Below are positions 55,262 through 63,170 of a stretch of DNA of 64,000 nucleotides, one piece after another. The first letter of the stretch is position 1, and each line of letters begins with the position of its first letter. The notes beneath the pieces were generated by a model. The model was given only the letters and a program-made list of their open reading frames with translations, did no database searches and was not told the origin of the DNA. The DNA lies in assembly GCA_039028155.1 (NCBI GenBank), contig JBCCIS010000001.1:186001-250000 (forward strand), in the 5' to 3' direction. The position numbers and the translations under genes were made by a program. Source of the stretch: Pseudomonadota bacterium (lineage in GTDB: Bacteria; Pseudomonadota; Alphaproteobacteria; SP197).

Positions 55262-56641
55262 CTAGGCCTCATCGCCTGCCTCCTCGCGGTCAGCTTCCGA
55301 CCAGAAGAGAACGGTCTCTCTTAGATCGGGTGTCCCATCGTCGCGAAGAACGATCCGGCCGGAGACTTGCCAGATTTTTCGGCTGGTCGACAAAAACTCT
55401 TTGGCCGGACCAAGTGTCTCGTACTCCTCCAAATCTTCGTTCGAAACACTTGGACCGTCCGAGCTAATCAACGAGTCCAGCCATGGGAGGAACCCCGGTT
55501 CGAAATTGAACATTTCGTTCAATCTCATGTCGACAGTGCCGGAGACGAAAATCATCTCGCCATGGCGTGTGAATGTTAGATCGCCGAAGCTCTCGATCTT
55601 GCCTTCACCAACTGCACGGGCGAAATCTCGGTCCTTTCCGTCGTTTAGATCCAAGACAGACCCGGCGTTGAAGGGACCCCAATCGACGACGAGTCTGAGA
55701 GGATCTCCTTTTCTGTTTGTCGACACGCGAATGCTCTCGCCGTCGTCTAGCTCCATGAACGGCCTCCAGAGATCGTCGTCGAGTTCACCTCGAACCCAGT
55801 TCAAGTAGTGTCCTTTGAGCCGGCCTTGCTCGTACCGAAACTTGGAGTAGGTCATGAGTTTGCCCCACGAGATCGGGTGAACGCCGCCCACTCCGTCCCG
55901 GTAACGCTCAAGAAACTCCGCCCCGAGGACACTGCCGTCGCGCCGCCAGCTTGCGATCATGGCGTCGATCGCCTCGCCTGTTCGTTTCAGTCTTCGAGAG
56001 ATTTGGCCACGATTGAAATCATCGTTTCGAACACCGTCCTTTTGCCTTGCAAGTTCCTCGTCGAGAGTGCGGCGCAGATCGTCTTGTTCCCGTTTCAAGC
56101 GCTCGTCACGAGCACGACGTGCGTCTTCTGGATCAGGGCCATCTCGCCGGGCATTGCCCTCCAGTTCACCAAGCGCCCTTTCACTGGGCGGGATGATGTC
56201 GAAGTCTTGAGCGGAAGCAGATGGATCGACGGCGCCACTGGTTTTGCGAGTCGATGGTGAAGTCGGCGGCGTCTCGGTCTGACGAAGTCGAGGGCCTCGC
56301 CCCCCACCCGTAAGGATCGTGCCCTGCCGCAGCGGCGGGCCCTCCTTCTCCTGCCCCAGGCGCAGGCGGCGTTCGCGGGCGGGGTCGAAGGGTTCGAGTT
56401 CGTCGACGAAGGGTTTGGGGCGGCCGATGCGCAAGGTCTTCGGCTTGCCGCTGGGGTCGTCGTAGACGCGGCGGAACTGGCGGTGGATGTAGGCGCGGTA
56501 GTCGGGGTCGCCGTCCAGATAGCGGGGATCGCGCATCAAGTGCGCGAGCTGGCCGCTGAGGCGCTTTTCAATCTCGTCCTCGATGTCTTCCCGGTTTTTG
56601 GCGTGGGGCCAGCGTTTCAGCGGATCGTCACGATTAGGCAT
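55262..56641 (-). CDS. Modular 459-residue protein, candidate effector/polymorphic toxin
   Basis: Residues 1-115 are charged and include DPRYLDGDPDYRAYIHRQFRRVYDDP. Residues 116-155 are a low-complexity linker (TETPPTSPSTRKTSGAVDPSASAQ). Residues 160-230 are a charged helical, possibly coiled-coil stretch, and 245-459 form a mixed alpha/beta C-terminal domain ending FWSEADREEAGDEA. It has no signal peptide or TM segment. GC is about 68% over the first ~100 codons but about 45-57% in several 60-base blocks of the C-terminal part. This break, plus the downstream array of four membrane paralogues, suggests a swapped effector tip; I recognise no known toxin family. Confidence 0.75.
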   Translation of the reverse strand: MPNRDDPLKRWPHAKNREDIEDEIEKRLSGQLAHLMRDPRYLDGDPDYRAYIHRQFRRVYDDPSGKPKTLRIGRPKPFVDELEPFDPARERRLRLGQEKEGPPLRQGTILTGGGRGPRLRQTETPPTSPSTRKTSGAVDPSASAQDFDIIPPSERALGELEGNARRDGPDPEDARRARDERLKREQDDLRRTLDEELARQKDGVRNDDFNRGQISRRLKRTGEAIDAMIASWRRDGSVLGAEFLERYRDGVGGVHPISWGKLMTYSKFRYEQGRLKGHYLNWVRGELDDDLWRPFMELDDGESIRVSTNRKGDPLRLVVDWGPFNAGSVLDLNDGKDRDFARAVGEGKIESFGDLTFTRHGEMIFVSGTVDMRLNEMFNFEPGFLPWLDSLISSDGPSVSNEDLEEYETLGPAKEFLSTSRKIWQVSGRIVLRDDGTPDLRETVLFWSEADREEAGDEA

Positions 56642-56862
56642 GTTTCACACCAGAGTAAGTTCGCACTCTGTTCCCTTAACGCGAAAAAGCAGGTGAAGAT
56701 AGAGTAAAATGACCATGACTTCCCTCTATGCGTGTCTAGAACCAGAATGCTCGAGTTCGCGCTAAAGTTTAGTCAGGCTGCGCGTCGATTGGGGCGATGG
56801 CGCGGCCATTCGGGGGAAATGTCGTGGCGCGCCGACGGCGCGCGGACGCACGCGTCAGGTGT
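56642..56862. promoter_or_regulatory. Promoter region of the six-gene operon, with inverted repeat
   Basis: This 221-bp gap separates the operon from the next minus-strand gene. Nine bases before the ATG is an inverted repeat CAGAGT (56651-56656)/ACTCTG (56665-56670) with 8-nt spacing, a possible operator or 5' hairpin. The stretch 56671-56760 is AT-rich compared with the rest of the window and likely holds the promoter. Near the other end a 7-bp GC-rich hairpin (56827-56833 and 56837-56843) may end the NUDIX transcript, although no T-tract follows. Confidence 0.45.
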
Positions 56863-57462
56863 TCAAGCCCAGGCGGCGCGCACGGCCTCGCGGTGGCGGG
56901 CGAGCCACAGAAGCGCAATCACCGTGTGGGAGGCGATCAGGCGGCCGTCATCGGCCATGGCGATGGCGTCGTCGGCCACCATGACGTGGACGCGGATATC
57001 TTCGCCCTCATCATCCAGGCCGTGGATGCCGCCGGCGCCCGCGGCGTCGACCTCGCCGAGGAAGACGTCGATCGCCTCGGTCACCGCGCCCGGCGACGGC
57101 AGGAAGCGGGTGATGGTCTTGAGCCGCTTGAGTTCGAGCCCCGCCTCCTCCACGACCTCACGGCGGACGGTGGTCTCCGCGTCCTCCCCCGCGTCGATGA
57201 TCCCGGCGGGGATCTCGATCAGCCAGGGCGGGTCGACGGTCGGGATGGCGGCGACACGGAACTGTTCGACCAGGACAACTTCATCCGTCTTCGGGTCATA
57301 GGGCAGGACGGCGGCGGCGTGGCCGCGCTCGAACACCTCCAGCGCGCGCTCCTTGCCCCAGCCGCCGGCGAAGAGCGTGTGGCGCACATGCCAGCGGTCG
57401 AGCTCGAAATAGCCGCGATGGCAAGGCTCGACCTTCAGCACCTCATACTTCTTCTCGCCCAT
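56863..57462 (-). CDS. NUDIX hydrolase, ADP-ribose pyrophosphatase type
   Basis: The 199-residue protein has the N-terminal strand pattern and FRVAAIPTVDPPWLIEIPAGIIDAGE of ADP-ribose pyrophosphatases, and a full Nudix box (GIIDAGEDAETTVRREVVEEAGLEL). A proline-rich SPGAVTEAI loop follows, as in NudF. ATG 57462 is chosen because the conserved MGEKKYEVLKVE start lies there; 14 more residues are open upstream. It neighbours a macrodomain protein that also acts on ADP-ribose derivatives, separated by repeat R2-1. Confidence 0.87.
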   Translation of the reverse strand: MGEKKYEVLKVEPCHRGYFELDRWHVRHTLFAGGWGKERALEVFERGHAAAVLPYDPKTDEVVLVEQFRVAAIPTVDPPWLIEIPAGIIDAGEDAETTVRREVVEEAGLELKRLKTITRFLPSPGAVTEAIDVFLGEVDAAGAGGIHGLDDEGEDIRVHVMVADDAIAMADDGRLIASHTVIALLWLARHREAVRAAWA

Positions 57463-57540
57463 GGATCCCGTTCCCCGTGGCAACCGGCGCGCGCTGCTTA
57501 GCACGGTTCGGGCGATACTGCTGTTTTATCCCATGGCATC

Positions 57541-57645
57541 ACCGGCCCACGCCCCCTCCCTCCGGGGCAAAACGCCGAGAGGCGTTTTCGCCGAGGCCAC
57601 CCCGAGGATGCTGCCATGGGTGGCCGGGAGGGGGCGTGGGCCGGT
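57541..57645. repeat. Palindromic repeat R2, copy 1 (three nested stems)
   Basis: A 20-bp perfect inverted repeat (57541-57560 with 57626-57645) encloses two smaller hairpins. Hairpin a has AAAACGCC (57569-57576) and GGCGTTTT (57581-57588). Hairpin b has GGCCACCC (57595-57602) and GGGTGGCC (57618-57625) with the 15-nt loop CGAGGATGCTGCCAT. It could form a cruciform or an RNA three-way junction and may act as a terminator between the two minus-strand genes. Confidence 0.85.
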
Positions 57646-57668
57646 GCCGATGGCGCGAGCGATAACGA

Positions 57669-58199
57669 TCAGACAGAGATCCCCGCCGCGCTGAGCGCGG
57701 TGCGGTAGACGCCGGTATCGGCGTCGCCGAAGCAGCAGAAGATGACCTCGCGCGGCTTCTCGTGGATCGCCAAGAAGTCGGTGACCTCGTGGACCGCGAT
57801 GCGGGCGGCGCGCTCGATCGGAAAGCCGAAGATGCCGGTGCTGATCGAGGGGAAGGCAACCGTGGCGAGACGGTTCTGGTTGGCGATCTCCAGCACCGAG
57901 CGGTAGCAGTTGGCGAGCAGTTGCGGCTCGTTCCGGCCACCGCCATGCCAGACCGGTCCGGCGGTGTGGATGATGTAGTCGGCGGCCAGATCGTAGCCGC
58001 CGGTCAGAACCGCGGTACCGGTCGGACAGCCGCCGATGGCGCGGCATTCCTCGTCCAGCTTCGGCCCGGCGGCGCGCCGGATGGCGCCGTCGACACCGCC
58101 GCCCGGCGCCAGCGCCTCGTTCGCCGCGTTGACGATCGCCGAAACCTCCAGCGTTGTGATATCGCCGTCGATCAGCCTGATGCGCTGGCTGAGATCCAT
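57669..58199 (-). CDS. Macrodomain protein (O-acetyl-ADP-ribose deacetylase type)
   Basis: The 176-residue single-domain protein has all macrodomain signatures: DITTLEVSAIVNAANEALAPGGGVDGAI, GGCPTGTAVLTGGYDL and FPSISTGIFGFP. It should hydrolyse O-acetyl-ADP-ribose or ADP-ribosyl groups. ATG 58199 gives the standard MDLSQRIRLIDGDIT start and is used instead of the longer open frame. It is co-directional with the ADP-ribose NUDIX gene, and both would serve ADP-ribose turnover. Confidence 0.92.
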   Translation of the reverse strand: MDLSQRIRLIDGDITTLEVSAIVNAANEALAPGGGVDGAIRRAAGPKLDEECRAIGGCPTGTAVLTGGYDLAADYIIHTAGPVWHGGGRNEPQLLANCYRSVLEIANQNRLATVAFPSISTGIFGFPIERAARIAVHEVTDFLAIHEKPREVIFCCFGDADTGVYRTALSAAGISV

Positions 58200-58336
58200 G
58201 CCCCTTCTCCCGAAAGGCAGTCTAACGGCTCGCGGCGGACCGTGCACGCGCGGGACAGCGCGGGCTTTCGCGACGCCGCGCTTATGCTTAGAGTCCCGCG
58301 CCCGCCCCGCGTCACGCCAACAAGAACAGGACCCCC

Positions 58337-59926
58337 ATGCGTCACTTCTATTCGCCGCCCCGTTCCGTCGCCTATGCCGAGAACGGCATGGCCGCGACTT
58401 CCCATCCCCACGCCACCCTGGCGGCGCTGGATTGTCTGCGCGCCGGCGGCACGGCAATGGACGCGGCGGTATCCGCGGCGGCCGTGCTGGCGGTGGTCGA
58501 GCCGATGTCGACCGGCATAGGTGGCGACGTCTTCTGCCTTTACGCGCCCAAGGGATCGGCGGATATCATCGCCTATAACGGGTCTGGCCGCGCGCCGGCG
58601 GCCGCGGAGGCCAACTGGTTCCTGGAGCAAGGCATCACGGCGATCGACGCCAACACCGCGCACGCGGTGACCGTCCCCGGCGCGATCGATGCGTGGTGCC
58701 GGCTCGCCGGCGATCACGGTGTCAAGGGCATGGACGAAATCCTGGCGCCGGCCATTGGCTATGCCGAGAACGGCTACACCATTCATCCGGTGGTCGGTGA
58801 GATGTGGCGCGAGTGCGCGGCCCGGCTGCGCGGCGACGACAACGCGCGGACCATCCTGCTGGTCGACGGTGAGGCGCCGGCGGAGGGCGCCGTTCACCGC
58901 CAGCCGCTGCTCGCGAAGACTTTGAAGGAAGTCGCGGCCAAGGGACGCGCCGGTTTCTATGAAGGCGGCGTCGCCGAGGACATCGTGGGCTATCTCAAGA
59001 GCCTTGGCGGCCTGCACACCCTGGACGACTTCGCCGGGGCCGCCGGCGAATACGTCACGCCCATCGCGACCGACTACGGCGACTACCGCGTGCATGAGTG
59101 TCCGCCCAACGGTCAGGGCGTCATTGCGCTCTTGATGATGAACATCCTGAACGGCTACGACATCGCATCGATGGACCCGCTGGGGCCTGAGCGCCTGCAC
59201 CTGACGTTGGAGGCGGGCCGGCTCGCGTTCCGCGACCGCGCCGCCTATGTCGCGGATCCCGCCATGGCCGACGTGCCGGTCAAGACTTTGCTGTCGGAAG
59301 CCTACGCCGCCGAGCAGCGCGCCCAGATCGACCCCGAACGCGCCATGGTCGACGTGCCGCCGCCATCGCTGCCCAAACACAAGGACACGGTCTACCTGAC
59401 CGTCGTTGACAAGGACCGCAATGCCGCGAGCTTCATCAACTCGCTCTATTACGGTTTCGGCAGCGCGCGCGTCGCGCCCCAATCCGGTGTCTGCCTGCAG
59501 AACCGGGGCTCCGGCTTCGTCATCGAGCCCGGCCACCCCAACTGCATCGCGCCCGGCAAGCGGCCGATGCACACCATCATCCCGGCGATGCTGACCAAGG
59601 CTGAGCGCGCGGTCATGCCGTTCGGCGTCATGGGCGGCGATTATCAGCCCTGGGGCCACACCCACTTCCTGCAGAACGTGCTGACCTACGGCATGGACGT
59701 GCAGGAAGCGTTCGACCTGCCGCGCTTCATGGTCGATGGTGACGTGGCGGTGCTGGAAGCCGGCGTGCCGAGCCCGACCGCCCGGGCGCTGGCCGGCATG
59801 GGGCACGCGGTGGCAATCGCCGGCGACGATCACGGCGGCGGCCAGGCGATCTGGATCGACTGGGAACGCGGCACCCTTGCCGGCGGCACCGAGCCGCGCA
59901 AGGACGGCATTGCGATGGGATACTGA
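58337..59926 (+). CDS. ggt: Gamma-glutamyltransferase family protein
   Basis: The 529-residue Ntn-hydrolase proenzyme self-cleaves before the catalytic threonine, T351 in KHKDTVYLTVVDKDRNA. Family motifs AAAVLAVVEPMSTGIGGDVFCL, NGSGRAP and PPNGQGVIALLMM are present, as is RPMHTIIPAM in the small subunit. No clear signal peptide is seen, unlike periplasmic GGTs, so it may be cytoplasmic and act on gamma-glutamyl metabolites or related amides. It lies 2 nt before the aldo/keto reductase gene. Confidence 0.9.
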   Translation: MRHFYSPPRSVAYAENGMAATSHPHATLAALDCLRAGGTAMDAAVSAAAVLAVVEPMSTGIGGDVFCLYAPKGSADIIAYNGSGRAPAAAEANWFLEQGITAIDANTAHAVTVPGAIDAWCRLAGDHGVKGMDEILAPAIGYAENGYTIHPVVGEMWRECAARLRGDDNARTILLVDGEAPAEGAVHRQPLLAKTLKEVAAKGRAGFYEGGVAEDIVGYLKSLGGLHTLDDFAGAAGEYVTPIATDYGDYRVHECPPNGQGVIALLMMNILNGYDIASMDPLGPERLHLTLEAGRLAFRDRAAYVADPAMADVPVKTLLSEAYAAEQRAQIDPERAMVDVPPPSLPKHKDTVYLTVVDKDRNAASFINSLYYGFGSARVAPQSGVCLQNRGSGFVIEPGHPNCIAPGKRPMHTIIPAMLTKAERAVMPFGVMGGDYQPWGHTHFLQNVLTYGMDVQEAFDLPRFMVDGDVAVLEAGVPSPTARALAGMGHAVAIAGDDHGGGQAIWIDWERGTLAGGTEPRKDGIAMGY

Positions 59927-59928
59927 CC

Positions 59929-60762
59929 ATGCGCACGGTGACGCTGCCCGGCGGCGAGACGGTGCCCGCGCTTGGGCTCGGCACCTGGCGCATGGGCGAG
60001 AACCGCAAGGCCTGGGCAGACGAGATCAAGGCGCTGCACTACGGCCTCGACCTCGGCATGACCCTGATCGACACGGCGGAGATGTATGGCGAAGGCGGCG
60101 CCGAACGGGTCGTCGGCGAGATACTGAAGACACGCCGCGACGAGGTCTTCCTGGTCTCCAAGGTCTACCCGCACAACGCGACCTATGACGGCGTGCAGGA
60201 CGCCTGCGCGCGCAGCCTGAAGCGTCTGGCGACCGACCGCATCGATCTCTACCTGCTGCACTGGCCGGGCTCGACGCCGATCGCCGAGACGGTCGAGGGG
60301 TTCGAGCGTCTGGTCGAAATCGGCGATGTCCGCCACTGGGGCGTCAGCAATTTCGACACCGCCGATATGGACGGCCTGTGGAACACGGCCGACGGGCGCA
60401 ACTGCGCGACCAACCAGGTGCTCTACAATCTCGCCCGGCGCGGCATCGAACACGATCTGTTGCCGTGGAGCCAGAGCCACGACCTACCGGTGATGGCCTA
60501 TTCGCCGCTGGAACAGGGCAGGCGCCTGGGCAGCGGCGCGCTGGAGACCATCGCCAAGCGCCACGGCGCCACACCGCTGCAGATCGCGCTTGCCTGGTGC
60601 CTGCGCCGCAAGGACATCATCGCCATTCCAAAGGCCGTGCGCACCGAGCACCTGGATGAGAACCGTGCGGCGCTGGACATCACCTTGACCACCGACGACC
60701 TCAACACGCTCGACGCCGCCTTTCCGCCACCGGACGACAAGCAGCCGCTGGCGATCCTTTAG
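59929..60762 (+). CDS. Aldo/keto reductase
   Basis: The 277-residue NADPH-dependent reductase has the tetrad Asp and Tyr (LIDTAEMYGEGGAE), Lys (FLVSKVYP) and His (LYLLHWPG). The cofactor-binding IPKAVRTEHLDEN is near residue 228. It has the compact AKR5-like length. It begins 2 nt after the gamma-glutamyltransferase stop and is certainly co-transcribed. The physiological substrate is unknown. Confidence 0.92.
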   Translation: MRTVTLPGGETVPALGLGTWRMGENRKAWADEIKALHYGLDLGMTLIDTAEMYGEGGAERVVGEILKTRRDEVFLVSKVYPHNATYDGVQDACARSLKRLATDRIDLYLLHWPGSTPIAETVEGFERLVEIGDVRHWGVSNFDTADMDGLWNTADGRNCATNQVLYNLARRGIEHDLLPWSQSHDLPVMAYSPLEQGRRLGSGALETIAKRHGATPLQIALAWCLRRKDIIAIPKAVRTEHLDENRAALDITLTTDDLNTLDAAFPPPDDKQPLAIL

Positions 60763-60800
60763 GTGCGTTACGAGTCTTGCTCGGCATCACCACCCCACCC

Positions 60801-60875
60801 GGCCACCCCGAGGATGCTGACATGGGTGGCCTCGACGAAAACGCCTCTCGGCGTTTTGCCCCGGAGGCGGGGGAG
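60801..60875. repeat. Palindromic repeat R2, copy 2
   Basis: Hairpin b has GGCCACCC (60801-60808) and GGGTGGCC (60824-60831), with loop CGAGGATGCTGACAT. Hairpin a has AAAACGCC (60838-60845) and GGCGTTTT (60850-60857). The order of hairpins is reversed relative to copy 1, and the flanking arms are only imperfectly complementary. It lies between two convergent genes, where it may act as a bidirectional terminator. Confidence 0.82.
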
Positions 60876-60919
60876 TGGGCTGGCCCCGGCTAAGCGCAAG
60901 CGGCTCGAACGCTAGAGAC

Positions 60920-61537
60920 CTACATCAAGACCTCGACATGAGCGTCCTGGGGCGTGCCGTCGTCGCCGTTGGTCGGGTAGACGTCATCGGGACAGGCGGA
61001 GAACGCCATCACGCAGTCGGCTTCGGCCATGACCTCGACATAGGCGCCGGGCTCTGACGTCGGGCGTACGTAGTCGATGGTGCGGCCGTCGGCGACCGGG
61101 GCCAGCATGAAAAGGTTCCAGGGACTGGGCGTGAAGGAGAAGCTGCGGTCGTGCGGCGCGAGCACGCCCGCCAGGTTGTCGGCGCAGTTGGCGTGATCGT
61201 CGCCGGCGCCAGCATGAATGTACATCGCCCGGCTGCAGGCGGCGATCAGGGTGTCGTGGCCGCCCGGCGAGGTGTCGGCGGTCATCGTCAGAAGCGGACG
61301 GTAGCGGTTGTCGATCAACGTGTCGCCGGGCTCGAACACGATACGCTGCAGAACCTCGCGACAGTGCTCCATCGACAGGAAGGCGGCGGGATCGCCGTCG
61401 GGAAACGCCCAGGTATCGACAACCTGGGTGCCGGTGGTGTTGATGACCCGCAACGACGCGCCCTTGGCAAGTGGCACGGCGAGGCCATGGCGCGCCGGGA
61501 TCGTTAACCGTTCCCTGATTTCACCAGGCTGCACCAT
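60920..61537 (-). CDS. DUF1989 (urea carboxylase-associated) family protein
   Basis: The 205-residue protein has the DUF1989 pattern: LAVPLAKGASLRVINTTGTQVVDTWAF, MEHCREVLQRIVFEPGDTLIDNRYRPLLTM, and the Cys/His-rich CADNLAGVLAPHDRSF and PSPWNLFM. Such proteins accompany urea carboxylase or guanidine/nitrogen pathways and likely bind a metal. ATG 61537 is preceded by GGAGAG. No urea carboxylase gene is adjacent. The divergent aminotransferase gene may be functionally linked, but this is unproven. Confidence 0.85.
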   Translation of the reverse strand: MVQPGEIRERLTIPARHGLAVPLAKGASLRVINTTGTQVVDTWAFPDGDPAAFLSMEHCREVLQRIVFEPGDTLIDNRYRPLLTMTADTSPGGHDTLIAACSRAMYIHAGAGDDHANCADNLAGVLAPHDRSFSFTPSPWNLFMLAPVADGRTIDYVRPTSEPGAYVEVMAEADCVMAFSACPDDVYPTNGDDGTPQDAHVEVLM

Positions 61538-61606
61538 GGTTTCGCTCTCCGTTTGTCGATCAGGCGTGTAACGGCCGGTTGTTCTCAACCCTTCGGCCGC
61601 ATGCTA

Positions 61607-61741
61607 GAGCGGATCATGGTTAGCCGGAACCGCTTGACGGTTCCAGCTAACCATTTGAATCCGCTCTTTATCTAGGAGTAGAGCAGATTCACCTGTTTTG
61701 ATTTCATCGCGAAGCGATTCCATCAAATCAGGATCTGCTCT
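61607..61741. repeat. Two-hairpin dispersed repeat R1, copy c
   Basis: Hairpin 1 has outer arms GAGCGGAT (61607-61614) and ATCCGCTC (61659-61666), inner arms ATGGTTAGC (61616-61624) and GCTAACCAT (61646-61654), and a tip GGAACCG/CGGTTCC. Hairpin 2 has arms GAGCAGAT (61681-61688) and ATCTGCTC (61733-61740) with further internal pairing (ATCGC/GCGAT). It lies in the divergent gap before the aminotransferase gene, 43 nt from its start. Confidence 0.87.
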
Positions 61742-61783
61742 AGGTTGGCGATCACGCTTTGGCTCCAAATTTCAGGAAATCTG

Positions 61784-63121
61784 ATGGATAACGATTCCTT
61801 CAACTACCCCGACCGGCCCAACGATCTGTCGTCCTATTGGATGCCGTTCACGGCCAACCAGGCCTACAAACAGGCGCCGCGCCTGATGGTTGGGGCCAAG
61901 GACATGCATTACACGACCGTTGACGGCCGCAAGATCCTGGATGGCACGGCCGGTCTTTGGTGCTGCAACGCCGGCCACGGACGCGGCAAGATCGCCGAGG
62001 CGGTCAAGAAACAGGTCGACCGCATGGATTTCGCGCCGTCGTTCCAGCTGGGCCACCCCGCGGCTTTCGAGTTCGCGAACCGGCTGGCCGACCTGATGCC
62101 TGGCGATCTGGACCACGTGTTCTTCACCAATTCCGGTTCGGAATCAGCCGATACGGCGCTCAAAATCGCGCTGGGCTACCACTACGTCCGGGGCAAGGGC
62201 TCCAAGACCCGGCTGATTGGGCGCGAGCGCGGTTATCACGGCACCAATTTCGGTGGCACGTCGGTCGGCGGTATCGTCAAAAACCGCATGTTCTATGGCA
62301 GCCTTTTGGCCGGCACCGACCACATCCGCCACACCCACGACATCGAACACAACGCGTTCTCGAAGGGCGAACCCGAGTGGGGAGCCCATCTGGCCGACGA
62401 CCTGGAGCGGCTGGTCCAACTGCATGACGCCTCGACCATCGCCGCGGTCATTGTCGAGCCGGTCGCCGGTTCCACCGGTGTCCTGATCCCGCCCAAGGGG
62501 TATCTGAAACGCCTGCGAGAGATCTGCGATAAGCACGACATCCTGCTGATCTTCGATGAGGTGATCACCGGGTTCGGACGCCTGGGCTCCAGTTTCGCGA
62601 CCGAGTATTTCGGCGTCGAACCGGACATCGCCACCACGGCCAAGGGCCTGACCAACGCGGTCGTGCCGATGGGTGCGGTATTCTGTAAGAAAAAGATCTA
62701 CGACGCCTACATGGAGAACACCAAGTCGGGCATCGAGCTTTTCCACGGCTACACCTATTCCGGTCACCCGCTTGCCGCCGTCGCCGGCCTGGCGACGCTT
62801 GACGTCTATAAGGAAGAGGGTCTCTTCGAGCGGGCCGCCGAACTCTCAGACTACTGGGAAGACGCATTGTGGTCACTTAAGGGTGGGCACCATGTCATTG
62901 ATCTGCGCAATCTCGGCCTGATTGCCGGCATTGAATTGGAGCCGCGTCCCGGCGCGCCGACGGCGCGCGCCATGGAGGCCTTCCAGAAATGTTTCGACGA
63001 TGGCGTTTTGATCCGCGTTACCGGCGACATCATCGCGCTATCGCCACCGCTGATTGTCCAAAAGAATCAGATTGATCAGATGTTTGATACAATCGGCAAC
63101 GCGTTGAAGGCGGTCGATTGA
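61784..63121 (+). CDS. Class III omega-aminotransferase (beta-alanine:pyruvate type)
   Basis: The 445-residue PLP enzyme transfers amino groups from omega-amino acids or amines to pyruvate. It has SSYWMPFTANQAYKQAPRLM near the start, FFTNSGSESADTALKIAL, the DEVITGFGRLG Asp motif and the PLP lysine K287 in TTAKGLTN. The sequence is closest by memory to beta-alanine-pyruvate transaminases. ATG 61784 has AGGAA upstream and gives the usual N-terminus; an earlier in-frame start at 61745 is unlikely. Confidence 0.92.
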   Translation: MDNDSFNYPDRPNDLSSYWMPFTANQAYKQAPRLMVGAKDMHYTTVDGRKILDGTAGLWCCNAGHGRGKIAEAVKKQVDRMDFAPSFQLGHPAAFEFANRLADLMPGDLDHVFFTNSGSESADTALKIALGYHYVRGKGSKTRLIGRERGYHGTNFGGTSVGGIVKNRMFYGSLLAGTDHIRHTHDIEHNAFSKGEPEWGAHLADDLERLVQLHDASTIAAVIVEPVAGSTGVLIPPKGYLKRLREICDKHDILLIFDEVITGFGRLGSSFATEYFGVEPDIATTAKGLTNAVVPMGAVFCKKKIYDAYMENTKSGIELFHGYTYSGHPLAAVAGLATLDVYKEEGLFERAAELSDYWEDALWSLKGGHHVIDLRNLGLIAGIELEPRPGAPTARAMEAFQKCFDDGVLIRVTGDIIALSPPLIVQKNQIDQMFDTIGNALKAVD

Positions 63122-63170
63122 TCGGTATAGTAGCCGTGGATCGGGGCCACTGAAAAAAGTACCCAACGCG

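Noticed and set aside
55262-56000. Colicin M-like C-terminal domain in the modular protein
   Set aside because: The strand pattern GTVDMRLNEMFNFEP loosely recalls the colicin M region before its active site, but the catalytic Asp, Tyr, Asp, His and Arg are not present in register.
47526-61745. Insertion sequences as the source of the R1 repeats
   Set aside because: No transposase frame, target duplication or terminal repeat pair was seen around any copy; they are non-coding palindromic elements only.
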